Below are positions 38,960 through 52,150 of a stretch of 64,000 nt of DNA, one piece after another. The stretch is from NCBI RefSeq assembly GCF_022539315.1, contig NC_066326.1, forward strand, positions 6,836,601-6,900,600, read 5' to 3'. Source of the stretch: Serinus canaria. Taxonomy: Eukaryota > Chordata > Aves > Passeriformes > Fringillidae. A program made the position numbers and the translations under genes. Each line of letters begins with the position of its first letter. Position 1 is the first letter of the stretch. The notes beneath the pieces were generated by a model. That model searched no databases. It worked only from the letters and a program-made list of their open reading frames with translations, and had not been told where the DNA came from.

Positions 38960-39066
38960 ATGGATCACAGAATGGCTTGGGTTGAAAGGCTTTTTCAACT
39001 TTCAGCTTTAAAGATCTTCTAGTTCCAACCCCCCTTCCATGGGCAAGGATGTCAGCCACCAGATCT
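38960..39066 (-). mobile_element. CR1 LINE 3'-end fragment, minus strand
   Basis: 'atcacagaatggcttgggtt' opens the extreme 3' end of an avian CR1 read in antisense. It is followed by 'aaagatcttctagttccaac' and 'ccatgggcaaggatgtcagc', the usual order. Relative to the expected sequence, a short extra segment is present at about 38988-39004 that creates a GTTGAAA/TTTCAAC inverted pair (38981-38987 and 38993-38999), suggesting a small templated insertion. The copy is a short, inactive relic. Confidence 0.85.
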
Positions 39067-41354
39067 ATTTATAGATGTATCCTATATTGCAGCAGGGAAA
39101 TGGCAAGATTTCACTTAACTTAATATGGCTAAGGCAAACACACACGTTAAAGTTGCAATTTCTTTTTAGCCACACCTGTATTGCTTTATAATCACAAAAC
39201 ATGGACTAGATGTACACAAAATCAATGTCTACTTGTCTTAAACTGATCAATTGTCACATTTTTCTATATCCATGCAAACAATTCATTTTAACAGTCAATT
39301 TATGCTCACAAACAAGGTAGTTTATAAGAAGACAAATTCCGCTACTGTCTACATTCAAGGTACCACTCAGCCAGCAAGAGGGATTTGATTTACATTGCAT
39401 GAGTATTAGGGAGTCACCCAAACACCCATAAAACTACACACATAGAGGATGAATTCCAAACAGTTAATTAATCATGCTCATTCCAAGACAAATCCTGTGG
39501 TGCAGAGGGCAGGATGCTGCAGTCACCTGACCAAGCTTTTATTCAAAATGTTATTCTCAGTAGAGGGTACCAGGCCTTGATTTACAGCTCATAAATCCTA
39601 GTTCACAGTGTTTATGCTACTGGGGACAAAACGTTTCCTTAGAAATATTGCTGGGAAAATGTCAAGCAGTGAGTTATCTGTGATAGAATGACATGGAGAC
39701 GACAGGTTTTTGCTGAGAGTAAATGGCAAAATACAGAATGCAAAAAGGTTTGGACGGCACTGCTTCTTCTGAAGTCTGAAGCTCAGCACACAACACTAAA
39801 ATGAAAGCCCACTTGCATCTGTTCCATTTACCATGGAGTCATAAGCAGCAGTCAGATATTTTTTATTTGCCATCAATCAGTTATTGATGTGTAGCTCAAT
39901 AAAATGAAAATATTTTATAGCAGAGACTTCATCAAGCATCCTTGTACTACCAGAGCACAACACAGTGCCAGAGCAATATGGTTTAACACTTATCTTTGCA
40001 TTTATTGGTATTTACAACATGCAGCAGTAAATGACACAAAAAATCCATGACCACCAACACTTATCTCAAGGGCAGCTTCAGAATCATTTGCAGCTCTGCC
40101 CCTCCTCCCCACACACTCTGACCCCCTTCTGATGGCCAGGCTTGTTCCCTCATTGATAGCAGCTACAACACTAGAACTGAACACAGTGCTGCACATGGGC
40201 ATGTTCCCCACAAGGGACAAGGGGCTCCTCTCCATTTGGGAACACACCTTTGGTAGGGAGCACTCACTCCTGTCCCCTCTGCCCTGCAGCTGATACAGGT
40301 GCCTGCTGCTTCTGGAGGAAAACAGCAGCACCCCTGAGGAGGCTCAGTGCAAACCTGTACTCTCTAAGACCTGGCATTTCTTCCAAGATCACCTTGTGAA
40401 TCCTATTTCATCCCAAGAGCTGCCAGCCTGACCTGTGCCCCTTCTTTACCCTTCCAACTGCAATGAGGAGGCTGTACAGAGCCAAGGCTGCAGAGATGCT
40501 GCCTCCTCTGTTTTGTCTTTGCACTCAAATGCCTCTACATTTCTTCACTCTTCAGCAGAAAAAGCCACATGTCCCACTGGGACTGTGACAGTGACATCAG
40601 CCACATGCTTCTGAAGGCTCCTGTCAGTGGAGTTAGTGGTGGGAGATGCTCCTGAGAATTCCCCCAAATGCTGTTGGGACAGCAGAAGGTCCATCTTCCC
40701 CTCCCACCAACAAGAGACCAGCTGCTGAGCTCAAGAGGAATTGCCATTGATTTTTAAAATACACTGGTCTATACTAGCCCTTTCCTTTTCTATTAAAATT
40801 GAAATATTGTATTAAATGATGCAGCTGGAAAGTGTCAAAGAACTATTATTGCGCATGTGTGTGTTCCCTTAAAGCTTTGATTTGTCCCACATAATTGTAG
40901 ACAGGAAGGATGACATGTTCTCTACAGAAATTTATTACATTGTCAAAATCCTTGCTCTGAGTTTTCAAAATGAACAGTTTTGCTTGAAAAATACTGTGTT
41001 ACAAAATTTACACACATATGAGAAAGACAGCGTAACACATCAAAATCAAAGTACTTCAGTTGACCAGATCTGAGTTTTGGGGTGTTGGTATCTTTTTCAA
41101 GGCAAACAGACTTTCAAGATTTAAACATTCCTTCCTGACTCAAAACAGACAAAATTTTGGCAGTCTTGCCTTTTTTCAGTGAGACGTGAAGGCTGTTTCA
41201 CACACAGCTCTGCCAAGCATCACTGAGGCAGAAATTACACTCATGTGTGAGGAGAGGGCAGATTTTTCTCCTGCCATGGCACACACTCTGAGACAGCCCC
41301 CTGAGAACATGGTGGTGGCCACACAAGGAAATGCCCAGCTGGGGCAATCAGGGC
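39067..41354. other. Unique noncoding DNA, no gene recognised
   Basis: The 39.1-40.0 kb part is AT-rich; the 40.0-40.75 kb part is GC-richer with minus-strand frames up to 109 codons and no domain. No repeat family is confidently recognised. Confidence 0.55.
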
Positions 41355-41526
41355 CCCATCCCATCCCATCCCATCCCATCCCATCCCATCCCATCCCATC
41401 CCATCCCATCCCATCCCATCCCATCCCATCCCATCCCATCCCCCATCCCATCCCATCCCATCCCATCCCATCCCATCCCATCCCATCCCATCCCATCCCA
41501 TCCCATCCCATCCCATCCCATCCCAT
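41355..41526 (+). repeat. (CCCAT)34 pentanucleotide array, (ATGGG)n on the minus strand
   Basis: Seventeen perfect CCCAT units (41355-41439) are followed by two extra C residues (41440-41441) and another seventeen perfect units (41442-41526). The minus strand therefore has runs of three G separated by two bases throughout, the pattern of an intramolecular G-quadruplex former. Because 5 and 3 are coprime, all frames cycle through five codons without a stop, which creates long artefactual frames (Pro-Ile-Pro-Ser-His on plus, Met-Gly-Trp-Asp-Gly on minus). The perfect units indicate recent expansion and probable length polymorphism. Confidence 0.98.
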
Positions 41527-43987
41527 CCCCCTGTGTCCTCCTGGCTCTCAGAGGGCTGGAAGCACCACGAGGGTCACTGAGGACTCACTGAGGAAGCACA
41601 ACACCAGCACCTCTCATCAATTCTCTCCTTTTCTCACAAAACTGCCTTTACTTCTCTTCTCCCCTCCATGCTGGCAGAGCAGCTTTCTGCTCCCAAAGGC
41701 TGCAGTTCTCTGAGGGTGCCCGCAGCCACAAGTTGTCTCATTAGCTCAAACAGCTGTTTTCCCCTTCAAGCATCTAAACAGCAGAGTTATTTTTAAGTGT
41801 GCCCATTACACCTGAAAAACCTCTTTTGTCTCTCTCTCTCAGCAGTTTCTCATCACACCAGCACTTTTCCGTACCTTTCCCTGCTATCACAAAATTTAAA
41901 ATCCAACACCAGGCAGGACAGTTCTCCTTGGCCACCTCTTTTGCTGTTTTTGCAAGGTGTGGCCCAACCATAAATGTGTATTTTCACAAACAGTGCTTAA
42001 CCTCCACAAATGCAGAATATTTCAGCCTTTTCAGCATGGCTGCTAACAGATTTATCACCTTCATCTATTACCTGGCCCATGACACTTAGGATTTTTCCAG
42101 TTTGTTGTACACTGAGAAGCAGACCATGCTGAAGATGAGTTTCCCCCAGAAATCAGCCTTCTAGCAGCAAGCAGGAGAAAGGAAATGCAAAGACACCTGA
42201 CAGCCCCCCTGCTATCTCCAGAGAGCCAGGCGTGGGTGTCCACCACATTCCAGCATCCAAATGGCTCAATTCCCAAAGGGACACCAAAAGCCCTTACAAA
42301 ACCTACCACAAACTTCACAGTCTTCATTCTCAGCTGGGAAAAATGGGTTTGTTTTCCTCATAAGCTTTTCCTTCTGCACTTGAAACATGTAGGAAATACC
42401 GTGGTGCCTCTGGAGCCAGGATGCTCCTCACACTAGGATCAGGAAACCCACAGCCAAACATTTTATCCCACAAAGAGGGAGAGGTTGTGGCCACCATTGC
42501 CTGCCCAACCTCCCCTCTTTGACACTATTGTTTGAGTATAATGAGACCTTAAACAAGTGCTTTTAAGACTGCCACTTTCAAAAAATCAGATGGCATCTTG
42601 GTTTGGTTTTGTATTTTGGGGAGAAGGAGGGAGGCTCTGATGTTGCCAAAATTTAAAAAAAAAAAAATCAACCACATAAAAACCCCCATATTAGCTTATC
42701 AATATCAGCAGCTTGAACTAGCACTTTATTTGTGTTTGTATACAGTGACAACATTCAGGTGAGACCAATAATAAAGCAGTAAGTATCACAGGTTCAGAAG
42801 TAATGTTTTCTAGGTAAAAAGCATTTATGAAGAAAAATCAGCATCACAATTCCATTCATACTCAAACGTGAGGAAATGACTTGGCACAACCGACAGCTCC
42901 ATCTTTTTGACATATTTGTACTTTGCTTTTAAAAAGTAATGCAAACACAAAGCAAAAATGTTCAACACAGAGGATAAAGAAACACACAATCAATGTCTCC
43001 CACTCCCCACAGCTGGAGGCGACACATTCCCTCAAACATGGTATTTATCTTGGCATTTCTAAATTATTCACTGTTATTACTATTTTTTTATTTCTTAAAT
43101 ACATGCCAAAGTATTACTTTCCAAATTACCAGCCTCTGTTGTTAGTCACCTGCAATTTTTCACCTCCCGTTCAAGTCAGGGCAGTCACAAGAAACTAAAG
43201 GCTGAAGTGTGAGGGAGTTTGCCCATGAAACCCATGGCCTTGAGGGTGCCACAGCTCCAGGGCTTCTCCAAAAACACACTGGGAGAGCTGCTGCCCAAAC
43301 AAAAGGAGCTGAGATCAAAGGGAGAGGAAGGGAAACCAAGTCATGGGGCTGCTGCTTCCCAGGGACTGTCCAGAAGAGGTGGGTGAGCTGTTCTGGCCCT
43401 CGAATGACCAAACTCCCACTTTCTCCCACCAGCCCAAAACCAGGTTTTATGAGGAATTCACCACCATGCACATGGCTACAGCCTCTGCAGAACATGTTTC
43501 TAAAGAAGGGACAATTGTTTGGCATTTGTGAGAAACCAAGCTCCTTAAGAAAATGCTGTGTGGAATCATGTTGATGCATCATCCTCTTGCCACAGTATTT
43601 TTAGAGATCTGTGACAACCTTTCCAGGGTAGGAAAAAAATCCCACTTTGGCCACCATGGGCACATGTCAAGGGAAAGCAGCCACACAGGCACCATAATAT
43701 GATGAATATGTAGCAAGTGCTGGTTCCTTTTTGCTGTAAAACAGAGGGAGCAGACACACAGAGCATTTGGATCCAGATCTTCTTCCTCCAGGTACTGACT
43801 TTAAACACTTTGCAACAGCTAAAGCAGCACAAGGATTCCACATTCAGTTCTGAACTTCTCCCTAACCTTTGTGGTGGTATTAGCATAAGGCAAGGAGACA
43901 TATTTTGACTCCCATCTGTGCAAATCCTCCCCGTGCTGCAGAATCAACATTCTGTCAACCAATTATTTTATGCTGTATCACAGCACC

Positions 43988-44014
43988 GGGGTGTGGGGGG
44001 GAGAGATGAGGGGG
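43988..44014 (+). other. G-rich tract with G-quadruplex potential
   Basis: GGGG, then TGT, then a G7 run, then eight bases (AGAGATGA), then GGGGG. Splitting the G7 run gives four G-tracts with loops of three, one and eight bases, which meets relaxed quadruplex criteria. Function is unknown. Confidence 0.45.
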
Positions 44015-44363
44015 AATCATCACACCTACAATCAAAAGAGCAAGGTTTTGCAACATAGCATGTACTAAAGATGTCTGTCTTAAGTCAAACTAGCAGCCAT
44101 ATTTTATTCAAGAAGCATGTAAACAAATCTGGCACATTCATTATAAAAAAATTGTGTACCTAGCATGTTCATCACATTTCAGATATTCCATTCCTCCCTC
44201 CCCACTGAGCTCCATGGAGACAAGTCAATCAGAGTTAACCATCTGGTAATCCTTAGCCCAGGCTGTGCAGCTGCTACCTACCATTTTTAATCAGGGCTAT
44301 GTCTTCCATTCATGCTAAATAGGAGGCATGAACAGCTGCTTGGCCAACACTTTCAAGCAAGCA

Positions 44364-44385
44364 CTCTCTCTCTCTCTCTCTCTCT
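44364..44385 (+). repeat. (CT)11 microsatellite
   Basis: Eleven uninterrupted CT units follow 'caagca' and end in a short T run. This is a simple slippage repeat, probably polymorphic. Confidence 0.95.
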
Positions 44386-44608
44386 TTAGTATTCCTGGCT
44401 CCTCTTCCTTTCAGCTTTACATTTTGCCCATATTTTATGAGTATTCACTTAAAAAAAAAAAAAGTAATTGTGAAACAAGAGGAAAATGCTTCTGGTCATT
44501 AAATCTTTAGAGAGTATATCTGCTCTAAACAAGTTCCTGGGGGACACAGAGTCCAATCACAGTCTCTGATTTTACAAAATAAAAATTATTGTGTCCATGG
44601 CAATACCC

Positions 44609-44646
44609 TTTTTGGTTTGGTTTTTTTTTTTTTTTTGTTTTTTTTT
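44609..44646 (-). repeat. T-rich run, possible minus-strand poly-A tail
   Basis: The run comprises TTTGG units, T16, one G, then T9. On the minus strand it is a long interrupted A run, as at the 3' end of a retroposon. No element body is recognised on the adjoining side. Confidence 0.8.
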
Positions 44647-47600
44647 AAGCTAGAGATCCCTGCAGAATGGTTCTGCATTGCACATTTCAGGTAGAAAAGT
44701 TTTAAGCATGTGAGATGTAAGATAAATTTAAATGAAGAATATTTGGATTAATTTTTTAAATGGGCACAGTAATTAGCTAGCTTACAGGGAAGGTTTCCTG
44801 CAGGCTTCCCTGTATCCCAGCACCCAAGCCTCCCTGACTCCAGGAGATGCAGGGGAAGGGCACATGCCAAAATCACCCCCAAATCAGGCTGTCTCACCTC
44901 CCTTGCTCAGTTCCAGAGGAGATGCTTCCCTGTGAACCATGCCTTAAGCTTCTCCCATTATGCAAAATGCTTCGGGAATTGTTTTTGTAGGAAATCCAAC
45001 TGAATGGCAACCAAATCTTTTCCAGAGATCAAAATGCTCCAGCACAGCAGTATCTCAGCTGCAACTGCTCCAAAAAGCAGCATGTATCCTGCCCAGGTGA
45101 TGGGTACCAGCCCAGCTCCATGCTGGGCACACACACTCATCCCTCATTCTCTGCCTTGGATGCATCCAGAGCCATGACTGTAAATCTCTTACCACAGAAA
45201 CAGAGAAAAATAAACTCCTATCCCCTGCCAATGGCAGATTTGCTGCAAAGTCAGGGAGATGGGTCATGACCATGGTGATGCCACCTAGTAGGAATGACTC
45301 AGAGAGAACTGGTACCTGGCCCAGCAAGATTTCCACGTGGATTTTGTGGGTGCAGACCCCGAGGTGTTGGCTGAGCCTGTTGGTTTAGGCCAACTCCTCC
45401 AGCATGGGTGCTTCTGTAGAACATGTTTTTACATGGTTTTTTCCTGAAATTCTCCTTCAGCCATGAGATGTTTACATATATATTGGTTTTCTAGAAAAGC
45501 AGAATCTTGGGAACATGGAACTCACCCATTGCCTCTATACTCCGTGCAACAACAGTCACAATTTATACCTCAGCAGTGTTAGAGAATGTTTTAACCCAGC
45601 AGAACGTCATTACTTGCTCCACCTACCAACAGACAAAACCAACATGAAGATCATACTGAAAATAATAATAATAAATAAAAAACCCCACAACCACGTAGAT
45701 GTTAGAAAACTTTCTCTTTATTAATGACAAGTCACTGGGGATGTAAAATCTTGCATGGCTTAATCAATTCGTTTGCCTGAACAGAAAATAAACAGAGGAC
45801 ATCTTCAGTATACAACAGTGCATAAGGGTTAATGCAATCATGCATTCCTCTGAGCTCACCATGAATTCAGCATTTAACTTCCATGAATTTGCCACAAGTA
45901 AAAAACCAAAGAAATAAGTTAGATGACAGGATGGTGTTTCATCTTCTGGAGGGAAAATTCCTCCAAAACACAAACATGTCAGAGCAAATTTTAAGAGAAA
46001 AATAGTCTAGAATTATGGTAGAAGGACCCTGTGAAAAAATAGCTCTAGGATAATGAGTGCCATCAAATCGATAAGGTCCACTTCTCCTTATGGCCTTTAT
46101 GCACATATACGCAGAAAATTACTGCAAACATTCTGCTTTAATGGCATTTTAGTGTTTCATCAGAGATAAAAACAGTCTTTGCTGTATCTAAATGTGCAGA
46201 TTCACTTCAACTCTTACAGCAATCAGAGTGAATTGGAAGAATAAAATATTCTATGTTAGCCCTTCTGGGAAGACTTATTTCAACCAAAAAAAATCCTCCT
46301 CATGAATGATGGACCAAAGCATGTACATCTCTAGGCAATGATCATGCTGAGGGCAGTTAAAATGGGACAAGAGAGGTGTGGAAAAAGAGACACAGTGAAA
46401 AGCACAAGTGCAGATGATTTCTTGACTGGAAAAATAATGCATAAAAGAGCAGAACAGTATTCTGGCACAAACCAACCAAATTAAAGTGGAACCATTGGCT
46501 GTACATATTAAACTGGCCTTTGCTGTCTTCTGCTTGTAGGTCAATATTCCCAGTCTGCAAATCCTGTATTTGTTCTCTGATAACCTCTGATGCACCCTCC
46601 CCATTGTGCATCCTTTCATGCTACAGAAGTGAATACAATTTCAATTTAGGATACAAACATGGTAAAAACCAATCACAAATTTACATATACTAACCAAAGG
46701 TGGCACCAAACTAGAGGAGCATTAAAAACCATGAGAGTCAACTCGTTTTATGGCACTTGCTCTGATTGTGCCAGCTGCTCTACGGGCAACCCTGAGAACA
46801 GCAATACACTTCCAGAGGTCATGATGGGGCAGAAACTCAGGCTCAGCAACTCTTACACAAACTAGCACATGCCAAAACAGCGCAGAAAACACCTTCTGTG
46901 ACTGAAGTGAAGCTCAAGAGATGTCCTCAGTCACTGTAATGCTACAAAGCTGTATAAAGCCAAGCTTTGCAGCCAAAATACTCTTATGAATTATGCTAAG
47001 CAGCAATGCCCATGCCGTAGCCAGTGTTTGCTACCTCTGGCAGAAAAGGTGATTCTCTGATAACTGCTACACAAAAAAGGGACATCTTTTCTGATATGGA
47101 ACCATTTCCTCCCCCAAGCCCTTGTTTTCACTGCTGCAAAATGAGGCAAGGGATGAAGTACCCCTTCACCCAGCCAGGGATGTCTCCTGCAATTAGGAAA
47201 AGCTCATGGCACTTAAAGCCCTTGACAGGCAACTGAAATCAGTGAAGCACCATTAATCCTCACAGCAATTAATTCAGTATGGAGCAAGCCCTGGACAGAC
47301 ACACATCCACCACTGCAAAGATTCAGAATGGCTCTGTGCTTTCACACTTGCACACAATGTGCACACCTACCTCAGATTTTAAAAAGTCCAGTGTGCTACT
47401 ACAGGATGTGCTGGGATGCTGAGCCCCAAACCCATGCAATGTAGTAACTGGAAGGGTTTGGACTTAGTAATCCAACAGATTTTTGGCAAAAAGTAACACC
47501 TTCTCTTTGAGAAAAATCCAATTTTTACAGAACATGGTCACAATAAAGATTGCATTCCTCCTCTAGACTTACTCCCCAAAAACCCCAGCCAATTCACAAC

Positions 47601-47693
47601 CTGATGGTGGTGATGATGATTTTGTTTTCTGCCCTCCTCACTAGTTTTTGTTTTCTCCCCTCCCCTACTAGTTATGAAACAGACTGAAAGACT

Positions 47694-47743
47694 GAAAGGG
47701 AATTTCAGCATCTTTAATGAAAGGGAATTTCAGCATCTTTAAT
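47694..47743 (+). repeat. Perfect 25-bp tandem duplication
   Basis: A 25-base unit starting GAAAGGGAATTTCAGCATCT and ending TTAAT at 47718 is repeated exactly at 47719-47743. The absence of any mismatch implies a recent duplication; the allele may be polymorphic. Confidence 0.95.
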
Positions 47744-49249
47744 TCAGAAAACAGAATGAACTAGAATTCTGGAAAAATAACTTGTGACTAATATGCAGAT
47801 TTTATCAGCTTGTAGATCGGAAGCCACAGTTTGCTGGAAGTTGTCTCCTTCTCTGCTAATTTGCCTCAGATTAAAAAGGCACTTGTCTTCTCTCTCTAAG
47901 TGAATACTTCACCTCAATGTCTTTTGCAGCATATGCTCAAGCTTGCAGTTACTATTGATAGACTGGGAAAGAATGACAATCCTCAAGATTTGATAAAAAT
48001 CCTTCTTGAACCCAAATAGCTGCAGAATTTAATTTATAATTCAGATATTTACATTCAAACATCAGTCCTGAAACCTTCTCTTGCAACACTCTTACCACAG
48101 ATGGAATTTAATTTTGATAAAGGCTGCAATGGTGTGTGTTCAGACTGTGGCCACACCAGAGCCTGTCATGAAAGCTGGTGATGACCATAAAACAGTAGAA
48201 GTGTTCAGATTATTTTAGGCCAAATGTCCAGTGGGATATCTAAAAAACTACTAATTTGGAAGGGGATAGACACATGATTTTAGAGTGGGAAGTGTGCTCT
48301 CTGGTCATTAGGTGAAATCCTGGGAATATCCACGTGATGAGCAGAGGAAGCTGGTTTAGCTAGAGGGCAGAGTCTGGGGGAGCAAAGCCTCACAAGGGAA
48401 GAACAAACATGCTCTTTGTATCCAGCAGTTTTTCAATCCACCAGCCCCAGTGCTGAGGCATCATAAGGTGAAGTCATCAATCATAATCTGCAAAAGGGGC
48501 AAAAACCTGCATCATACAGATTACTCCTGCAGGATCAGACTCTCTCAGGATCAAACCACAGGTTTAGCAGCAGTCACATCCTTGGTTTTCTCCATCCTAA
48601 AAACCAAACATCTCAGAGGGTCTGTGACAGGAGGGACATGCCCTGACAGACCACTACCCCTGCCTCAGATGTCAGTGCAGCACTGGGAGTTTGGAGGAGA
48701 AACCACAGGAGATGGTGCATCTGGAACCTGCTCTGTTCCTTCCCTCTGACCCCACAGCCACACCACAGGAGATGAGAGGTACAACAGGGAAAGAGCAGAT
48801 GGGGCATTGCACTGCCCATTTCTCTGTGTTTCTACTGCTCTGACTGGAGAATTTGTGAAGGCATTTCTATTAGAAAATGGTAACTATGCCAAGCTTTGAT
48901 CCATCAGTGTACAACAGAATACAACTTTGATTTTCATGTTCTTAGGCATGAAATAAACTAAAGGCACCACAACTAGGAGGTGCATGCAGACAGCTATAGG
49001 AATGCCCTTGGTACAGATGAGGACTACAACTATGAATTACACCCTGAAACAAAATGTCCATTTCCTAGGTTTTTTTCACCATAAAGCAGCATGGTGTTGA
49101 TAGAGGCAGGTACAGGAGCTCACACAGTCTCTTAGACAAAGTGACTAAAGTTAACAAAATATGTATGCCTGGGTAAGCAACATGATACTGTCAGTCAGTC
49201 ACCAGCACCACAAATGAGAATCTAACACAGAAAATGTGTCCCTGAGGGG

Positions 49250-50050
49250 TGTGAAGATACATGAACTCCTTGATGCTCTTCACAATCCATTATCTACATA
49301 ATGGCAGGCCATAATATCCAAATCCCCAGCATCAAAGATCAAAGTCACGATACACAGCCATAATCAATTTTAATTATAACAATCACCCTGTAAACAGGTC
49401 AGGAGCTAATTGGATCAATAACTGAATTCCCATCGAATGCAACGAGCTGCACATTCAGCAGCCTATGGCTACAGAAAGAGTTTGTTCTCAGCATTATTGG
49501 GACAAGATCACTTTTAAATTGGCTGGGGCTGCAGATCCCCTCTGCATCCCAAAGGCTCACTGCAAAGGACAAGTCTTTCAGAGTGGCTGCACAGAGCTAC
49601 ATACCCACCACAGAGGTCTTCATTATAATCGATATTTGAAGCATAAAACATTCAACAGCAGGATATTTTAACTCCTAAAACCAGTCAATTATGTTGGCTG
49701 AATTAGCCAGTGTGATTGAGTTGGTGAGTGCAACGAAGGAATAAGAGTGAAACAAAAGCTCTGTTTAAAATAGGTCGCTCCTTTAGAAAATTTTGTAATT
49801 ACACACTGCAAATACATTTGCATGTTCAATGAGTAGTCCATGTTTCTTGTGATGAGGAAGCCTGGAAGAGCTTAATCAAAGTCTTGCTTATCAGCAAAGG
49901 CTAATTGGCTTCCACAGCACATCATCCATCAGGATCTAGCATTAGGGCAAGCTTTGCCAACCATTAGTTGGCAGAAAATCCCAATTTATTTTGATAACAG
50001 AGGTCTTACCTCCGGGGGTTTCCATGACCACGTAATCAGGTGGTGCATCC
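49250..50050. promoter_or_regulatory. AT-rich block with clustered homeodomain/POU motifs, candidate enhancer
   Basis: The block contains a perfect POU octamer ATTTGCAT (49816-49823), GTAATTAC (about 49795), AATTTTAATTATAAC (about 49365), GCTAATTGG twice and a CAATTATGTTGGC block, without simple repeats or transposon signatures. Clustering of such motifs over 800 bases is typical of developmental enhancers and conserved noncoding elements. Conservation itself cannot be assessed here. Confidence 0.3.
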
Positions 50051-52150
50051 GTGGCCCATCCCATGCCCTCCAGTCAGCATCACCCAGTTAATCAACTCAA
50101 CAGCCAGGGAAGATGGGAACCGACCATGATGCAGAGTAATTTGAGAAGAAAGAAAGGTACAAGGGTGATACATAATGAGTTGGAATCTTTTTCTTTTAAG
50201 GAAGAGTGCAAAATAGAAACTAATTAATAAACTGCCATGAGTTAAGCAACCCAAATAGGCAAAATAATGATGGACTGAAGTTTTCCCTACAGCAAGCTGT
50301 CATCTCAGTGTCAACTGTAAGGCTGATTTCCCCAGCGTTATGCAAAGAAATGGCCCTTTTTTCTTGTATTTAGCCTTCATATTTCAGCTACTAAGTCTTC
50401 TTTACACTAAGTTGGGTGTGCAGGCAAGGAATAAACCCAAGCCTTCTATTCCTGGACATGATCTGCCTATGCAAAAATCTGGAATTATTTTAGGGAAGCA
50501 CATCTTAGTACTTCCAGACTTGTATTTCCACCACCACAACACATGACTACAAATGACAAAATCTAAAGAAAATCAGACCTTACGGAGGGCAGAGACTGAA
50601 GATTTATTTATTAATGTAATACTTCATCTGAAATCATCTTACATCTGTGTCACAGCTTGAAATTCTTATAATCAACCTAGTAGAAAGTATCACAAGATGC
50701 TATTGGCTTGGTGCAAGACCACAGCAAGGAGATAGCACCAGAATTTATTGCCATACCAAACCTTGTATGCAGGAAACATTTTTGCCATTTTAATCCAGGG
50801 ACTAATTCATGGGTGAAGAATCAGGTCCTGCCAGGACCACCTGCAATCATCTTGTGGCTGTGTGCCACCAGGCCACAGCCAAACACTGCCTGTTTTGGAG
50901 TCTCACACAGCGATCAAAAAGGCAACAGGACAGCTCTGCAAGTATTACAGATTCATCAGCACAGCACTTATTCCTGAGAACCTCAGCTAATTAGCACTGC
51001 CTCACTGGCAGCACACACTGGGATCCAGCCCATCCCCTCCACATGGCACTGCCTGGTGCTGGGCTGGTCCCTACAGCTCACCCAGAGCTGGCCATGCCTG
51101 CTGGGGTGACACAAGGCACATGCCCCAGTTGCCTCATCATTCACATCACCCAGCTACAAAACTCAACTACAACGGTTAAACACAAGCAAAACAACCTAAT
51201 TTTGTGCTTGAGAAGACCAACTAAGAGTCCTCTCACCATCTATAAATCCAAGAGCAAGACCTGGGCGATTAGGACTGTGTGTTTCCTAGGTGATAAGCCT
51301 TTCATTTTTCTGAAAGACATTTGAAATAGAGCATAGGAAGATTAATCCTCCCCAGAGAAGGGAGAGTTCACTGACTAATTTCTCTTGCATTTAGATCTAA
51401 TAATTAGGCATATTGATTCTTCTGCTTTGTTCTTACCATTATAATGAAATCATTAAGACAACTTCAAGGAAGTATTTGAAAGCTCATTTCACTTTGCCTT
51501 CTCAAACGTGGGCCACCTGACACTTACATGCACACTCAAAGGGAAAAGCAAAGGTGGACTCTTGCCTTATTTATCTCTGTAATTCATCAGGCATCAACTT
51601 CAGGCAGCAAAGTGCTGCCTCAGGCTGCACTCCATTTGCTGCCTATCATGACTATGAACAGCAACACAAATGAGATCCATCTGGTGCAACCAGGACACAC
51701 ATTGCTCTGCTGAGCTCTCAGCAGTTTGTTATCAAGGGAGACTGTGGAGAGGCTGACCCTCTCCAAGAGTTATGAAGAAAAAGAAAGCAATACTTGTAAT
51801 TCCCCCTGAAGAGCCTCATGGTAGCGTTCTTACAAAATATTACTCAAATGTTATTTCCAGTTCAATTTTTTTTTTAAGATTCTTGGAAGATAATGGTAAA
51901 GTGTCTACACTGAAGAGCACTCATGATCTCTCCAATCTCTCAGAGAGCTGCACAAGCAGGTTTTTCAAATACAAGTATGACACTATCCATGAAGGACTCA
52001 ATCTTTGCATCCACAGGAGGAAAATGTTAGACCAATGGTTTGGGGGCTTCCTGGTGGTCTTCAGGGATGTAAAGCTTGGCTGAATGGATCAGGGCCTGAA
52101 CAGTGTGCATTGTGCACATCTGCACGGATACTCAGGGAGTGCTGAAATTG
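50051..52150. other. Unique noncoding DNA, no gene recognised
   Basis: Short frames only, with a maximum of about 103 codons and no domain. No repeats or RNA genes were recognised. The sequence is moderately AT-rich. Confidence 0.55.

Larger units (their letters stand above)
41527..49249. other. Unique noncoding DNA with scattered simple repeats
   Basis: No gene is recognised; frames reach 140 codons (minus strand near 43.2-43.6 kb) without a domain. Poly-A runs lie at 42655-42667 and 44451-44463, a CT microsatellite at 44364-44385, a T-rich run at 44609-44646, a G-rich tract at 43988-44014 and a perfect 25-bp tandem duplication at 47694-47743. No interspersed repeat was confidently identified. 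Confidence 0.55.

Noticed and set aside
40174..40200. Possible CR1 5'-part match ('agaactgaacacagtgctgc')
   Set aside because: Only about 25 bases resemble the antisense CR1 body and the following sequence does not continue the match.
41186..41713. 175-codon plus-strand frame, with 116- and 91-codon minus-strand frames (Pro-Ile-Pro-Ser-His / Met-Gly-Trp-Asp-Gly repeats)
   Set aside because: They are produced by the CCCAT pentamer array, which has no stop in any frame on either strand. Flanking sequence shows no coding features.
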